Source of the DNA: Veillonellaceae bacterium
GTDB lineage: Bacteria; Bacillota_C; Negativicutes; UBA1444
Length of the DNA stretch: 64,000 nucleotides
Direction of reading: 5' to 3'
Assembly (NCBI GenBank): GCA_012798135.1
Contig: JAAZNU010000037.1
Span: forward strand, 1 to 64,000
Position 1 is the first letter of the stretch, and the number at the start of each line of letters is the position of its first letter. Made by a program: the position numbers and the translations under genes. The notes under the pieces were generated by a model, which was not told where the DNA came from, made no database searches, and worked only from the letters and a program-made list of their open reading frames with translations. Shown one piece after another: positions 61,563 to 64,000 of the stretch.

Positions 61563-62786
61563 TCAGACCCGGCGTTGACGCCGGATCAGTGAAAAATCGC
61601 CGACCGTCTCCGCCAGACGCAGCCAGATCAGTTGTTGCGGGTGCGGCGCCCGTTCGATCGGCGTTCCGTCGACATCGGTCATATACTCCAGCCGCTGGCG
61701 AAAACTAGCCCCACCGGGCCGCAGAATCTCGAGGGCATCGCCGAGTTGCATGTGGTTGCGCTGCTCGACCAGAGCTAGCCCGCGATCGGCGTCCCACTGC
61801 CGGACCAGCCCGGAGTATTCCCATTCCGGCAAAACCCTGACCGTATCATACTCCTGCATGTTTTCCGCCGGCGGTCCATGGAAAAAGCCGGTGGTATAGC
61901 CCCGGCTGGCAATTTTCTCAAGTTCGTCCCGCCATTCGGCCAGCGGGGCATAGCCGGCAGGGTCAACGGCCAGACGGTCCAGCGCCGCCCGATATACCCG
62001 CACGACGGTTGCCAGGTAATGCAAGCTTTTCATGCGTCCTTCGATCTTAAAGCTCTCGACTCCAGCCGCCGCCAGCGCCGGCAGGTCGTCCAGCAGACAC
62101 AGGTCCCGCGAATTCAGGATATAGGTGCCCCGTTCGTCTTCGGCCACCGGAAAATATTGCCCGGATCGCTTCTCTTCCACCAACGCATAACGCCAGCGGC
62201 AGGGCTGGGCGCACTCGCCGCGGTTCGCCTCCCGGCCGGTCATATAGGCGCTCATCAGGCACCGGCCCGAATAGGACACGCACATCGCGCCATGCACAAA
62301 ACATTCCAGCTCCAGCGCTACCCGCTGCCGAATCTCATGGATCTCCGACAGCGACAGCTCCCGGGCCAGAACAATCCGGCTCGCGCCTTGCTCCTGCCAG
62401 AACAGCGCCGACTGCCAGTTGGTCGTGTTGGCCTGCGTACTGATGTGTACCGGCAGTTCGGGCACGACCTCCCGGGCGGTCCGGAATACACCGGGATCCG
62501 CCACCAAAATCGCGTCGCAGCCGATTTCCGCCAATAGCCGTAAGAAATCCGGCAATTGCCGCATTTCTTCGTTATGGGGGAACATATTCACGGTCACATA
62601 CACTTTACGTTGACGGTCATGGGCATAGCGGCAAGCTTCGGCCAGTTCCGCCGCCGAAAAATTCTCGGCGAACGCCCGCAGACCAAAAATTTTGCCGCCC
62701 AGATATACGGCATCGGCCCCATAAGCCAGCGCAATTTTCAGTCGTTCCATGTCGCCGGCCGGCGCCAATAATTCAGGCAATTTCAA
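61563..62786 (-). CDS. Peptidase U32 family protein (TrhP-like tRNA hydroxylation)
   Basis: 407 aa. LLAPAGDMERLKIALAYGADAVYLGG at the start and the U32 signature ELECFVHGAMCVSYSGRC are clear, with further Cys in RGECAQPCRW. U32 members TrhP/YrrO act in 5-hydroxyuridine tRNA modification. It follows mltG by 10 bases. Confidence 0.93.
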   Translation of the reverse strand: MKLPELLAPAGDMERLKIALAYGADAVYLGGKIFGLRAFAENFSAAELAEACRYAHDRQRKVYVTVNMFPHNEEMRQLPDFLRLLAEIGCDAILVADPGVFRTAREVVPELPVHISTQANTTNWQSALFWQEQGASRIVLARELSLSEIHEIRQRVALELECFVHGAMCVSYSGRCLMSAYMTGREANRGECAQPCRWRYALVEEKRSGQYFPVAEDERGTYILNSRDLCLLDDLPALAAAGVESFKIEGRMKSLHYLATVVRVYRAALDRLAVDPAGYAPLAEWRDELEKIASRGYTTGFFHGPPAENMQEYDTVRVLPEWEYSGLVRQWDADRGLALVEQRNHMQLGDALEILRPGGASFRQRLEYMTDVDGTPIERAPHPQQLIWLRLAETVGDFSLIRRQRRV

Positions 62787-62795
62787 GCAGTATCC

Positions 62796-63866
62796 TCACT
62801 TCCCGATTTGTCCAATCGCCGCCTCGTGCTCGGCCAAAGTCCGACTAAAGCGATGGCCGCCGGTTTTCCCGTCCACTACGAAATACAGCCAGTCGCCTGC
62901 CGCCGGATTCAATGCAGCCTCGATGGACGCCAGTCCCGGATTGGCCACCGGCCCCGGCGGCAATCCCTGATGGAGATACGTATTATAGGGCGAAGGCAGC
63001 TGAGTGTCGGCAATCGTCAGTTCTTCCTTGGGATAGCCAAGAATGTATTGAATCGTCGCGCAGGACTGCAATGGCATCTCCAACTGCAGCCGGTTCAGGA
63101 ATACACGTGCAACCATCGACCGTTCCTGCGGCAGCTGGGCCTCCCGTTCGATCAGCGAGGCCAGCACAATCACCTCATAGGTTGACAGCCCGCTGGCCCG
63201 CGCTTTTTCCTGCAACTCCGGGGTAAAGCGTTTCTGGAACTCCCGGGCCATGGTCTGTAAAATTTCTTCTTCGCCGGTCCCTTTGTTGATGCGATAGGTT
63301 TCCGGAAACAGGAATCCTTCCGCCCGATACTTCACCCCGGGCCGTGCAGGTTCCCGGTCAAACGGCGCATATGTCTGCGCCAACGACAAAAAGCGTTCCT
63401 TCCGGGCCAACCCCTTCTCTTCCAGCAACGCGGCGATCTGTTCGACGGTATACCCTTCGGGGACTGTGAACTGCGCGTACACCGTTTCGCCTTTTGCCAT
63501 GATCTCGATCATCCGGCGTACATCCATGCTGCGGGAAAGTTCATACTCGCCGGCCTGCAGCGACTTATCGAGTCCCGCCCGTTTCGCCGCGACCAGGAAT
63601 GCGGTTTTGTCCCGTATCAGCCCCCTGTCCCACAGGATGCCTGCGATATCGCCGGTCGTCATCCCCGCCTGGACCCGAATCGTCACGGCCTTGACATCGG
63701 CCGGCGATACGGAAGCCAGTTGCCGGGAGTACCAACTGAACGCCAGCATGCTCCCGCCGAACAACAACAGAACCGCCGCTGCCGCCAACAGGCGGGTCGA
63801 CGGTCCCTTGTCAGGCGATTTGCCGGAATCCCTTCTCAAGAAAAAAAGAAGCCGGTCAGGCTTCAT
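62796..63866 (-). CDS. mltG: Endolytic murein transglycosylase MltG
   Basis: 356 aa. One N-terminal transmembrane segment (LLAAAAVLLLFGGSMLAFSWY), a LysM-like region and the YceG domain with catalytic Glu in LASLIEREAQLP, plus SPYNTYLHQGLPPGPVANPG. It cuts nascent glycan at the membrane. It overlaps the DUF1292 gene by 11 bases. Confidence 0.96.
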   Translation of the reverse strand: MKPDRLLFFLRRDSGKSPDKGPSTRLLAAAAVLLLFGGSMLAFSWYSRQLASVSPADVKAVTIRVQAGMTTGDIAGILWDRGLIRDKTAFLVAAKRAGLDKSLQAGEYELSRSMDVRRMIEIMAKGETVYAQFTVPEGYTVEQIAALLEEKGLARKERFLSLAQTYAPFDREPARPGVKYRAEGFLFPETYRINKGTGEEEILQTMAREFQKRFTPELQEKARASGLSTYEVIVLASLIEREAQLPQERSMVARVFLNRLQLEMPLQSCATIQYILGYPKEELTIADTQLPSPYNTYLHQGLPPGPVANPGLASIEAALNPAAGDWLYFVVDGKTGGHRFSRTLAEHEAAIGQIGK

Positions 63867-63999
63867 AAGGTTCGGAATCCATCAGCTTCTCATAAGCCTC
63901 GCAGACCTTGTCGTATTCGGGATCTTCGGGATCGATGAAAACGAAAGACTGTTCACCGTTCGCCAAAGTTTCCAGGCGAGCGATCTCCACCTCGCATTC
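63856..63999 (-). CDS. DUF1292 protein (YrzB-like), 3' part only
   Basis: The last 47 codons are visible; the start lies outside the window. The reading ends GEQSFVFIDPEDPEYDKVC...YEKLMDSEPYEA, acidic, like the C-terminus of DUF1292 proteins. In Bacillus the homologue lies upstream of mltG as here. Function unknown. Confidence 0.65.
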   Translation of the reverse strand, partial: ECEVEIARLETLANGEQSFVFIDPEDPEYDKVCEAYEKLMDSEPYEA

Positions 64000-64000
64000 G

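Overview
The window looks like a chromosome segment of a Gram-negative-type (diderm) Firmicute, most likely a Negativicute of the Sporomusaceae/Selenomonadales type. Gene order on the right side (asp23-amaP-nusB-xseA-xseB-ispA-dxs-tlyA-nadK-argR-recN, butyrate kinase, DUF1292-mltG-U32) is typically firmicute. The window also encodes a two-partner-secretion (TpsB/FhaC-type) outer-membrane barrel ending in Phe and two periplasmic SLBB polysaccharide-export proteins, which need an outer membrane. No rRNA, tRNA, CRISPR array or complete insertion sequence was found.

Layout. (1) 1-3.3 kb: alanine dehydrogenase and a TyrR-like sigma54 activator in one minus-strand unit, preceded by a near-consensus -24/-12 promoter and a perfect 23-bp inverted repeat. 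(2) 3.3-7.5 kb: a minus-strand unit with a YbjN-like protein, a receiver-HDOD regulator, an M20 amidohydrolase and an EAL-HDOD protein. (3) 7.7-12.6 kb: a plus-strand unit with a UgtP/MGDG-synthase-like glycosyltransferase, a PAS-PAS-GGDEF-EAL protein and a lactate permease, ended by a 56-bp perfect palindrome. (4) 12.7-42.4 kb: a ~30-kb exopolysaccharide locus on the minus strand, read from right to left. It opens with a cyclic di-GMP-I riboswitch and a solitary transposase-OrfA-like protein. Then come two SLBB export proteins, Wzz, a degenerate BY-kinase, a PglF-like dehydratase, flippase, polymerase, five glycosyltransferases/sugar transferases, a TviB/TviC-like UDP-sugar pair, two pectate-lyase-fold proteins, a PLP aminotransferase and three GNAT-fold transferases. 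The locus ends with a carrier-protein module (amino-acid adenylation enzyme, two ACPs, formyltransferase, KAS III, PglD-like acetyltransferase) and the TpsB barrel. One small PilZ gene points the other way in the middle. (5) 42.6-64 kb: housekeeping genes, all minus strand (pdp, xerD, nudix, buk, recN, argR, isoprenoid and DNA-repair genes, asp23/amaP, efp, pepP, aroQ, U32, mltG).

How it works together. The locus should make a heteropolysaccharide containing a uronic amino sugar (predicted UDP-GalNAcA route) and a 4-amino-4,6-dideoxy sugar (PglF/PglE/PglD route). The carrier-protein module could supply an acyl, aminoacyl or formyl substituent for the free 4-amino group, which would be the least familiar chemistry in the window. 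Cyclic di-GMP appears to be the controlling signal: a riboswitch in the leader, an embedded PilZ protein, and GGDEF/EAL and HDOD proteins 20-30 kb away. The substituent chemistry, riboswitch sign and TpsB cargo are inferences; the domain calls and sites are read directly from the sequence.
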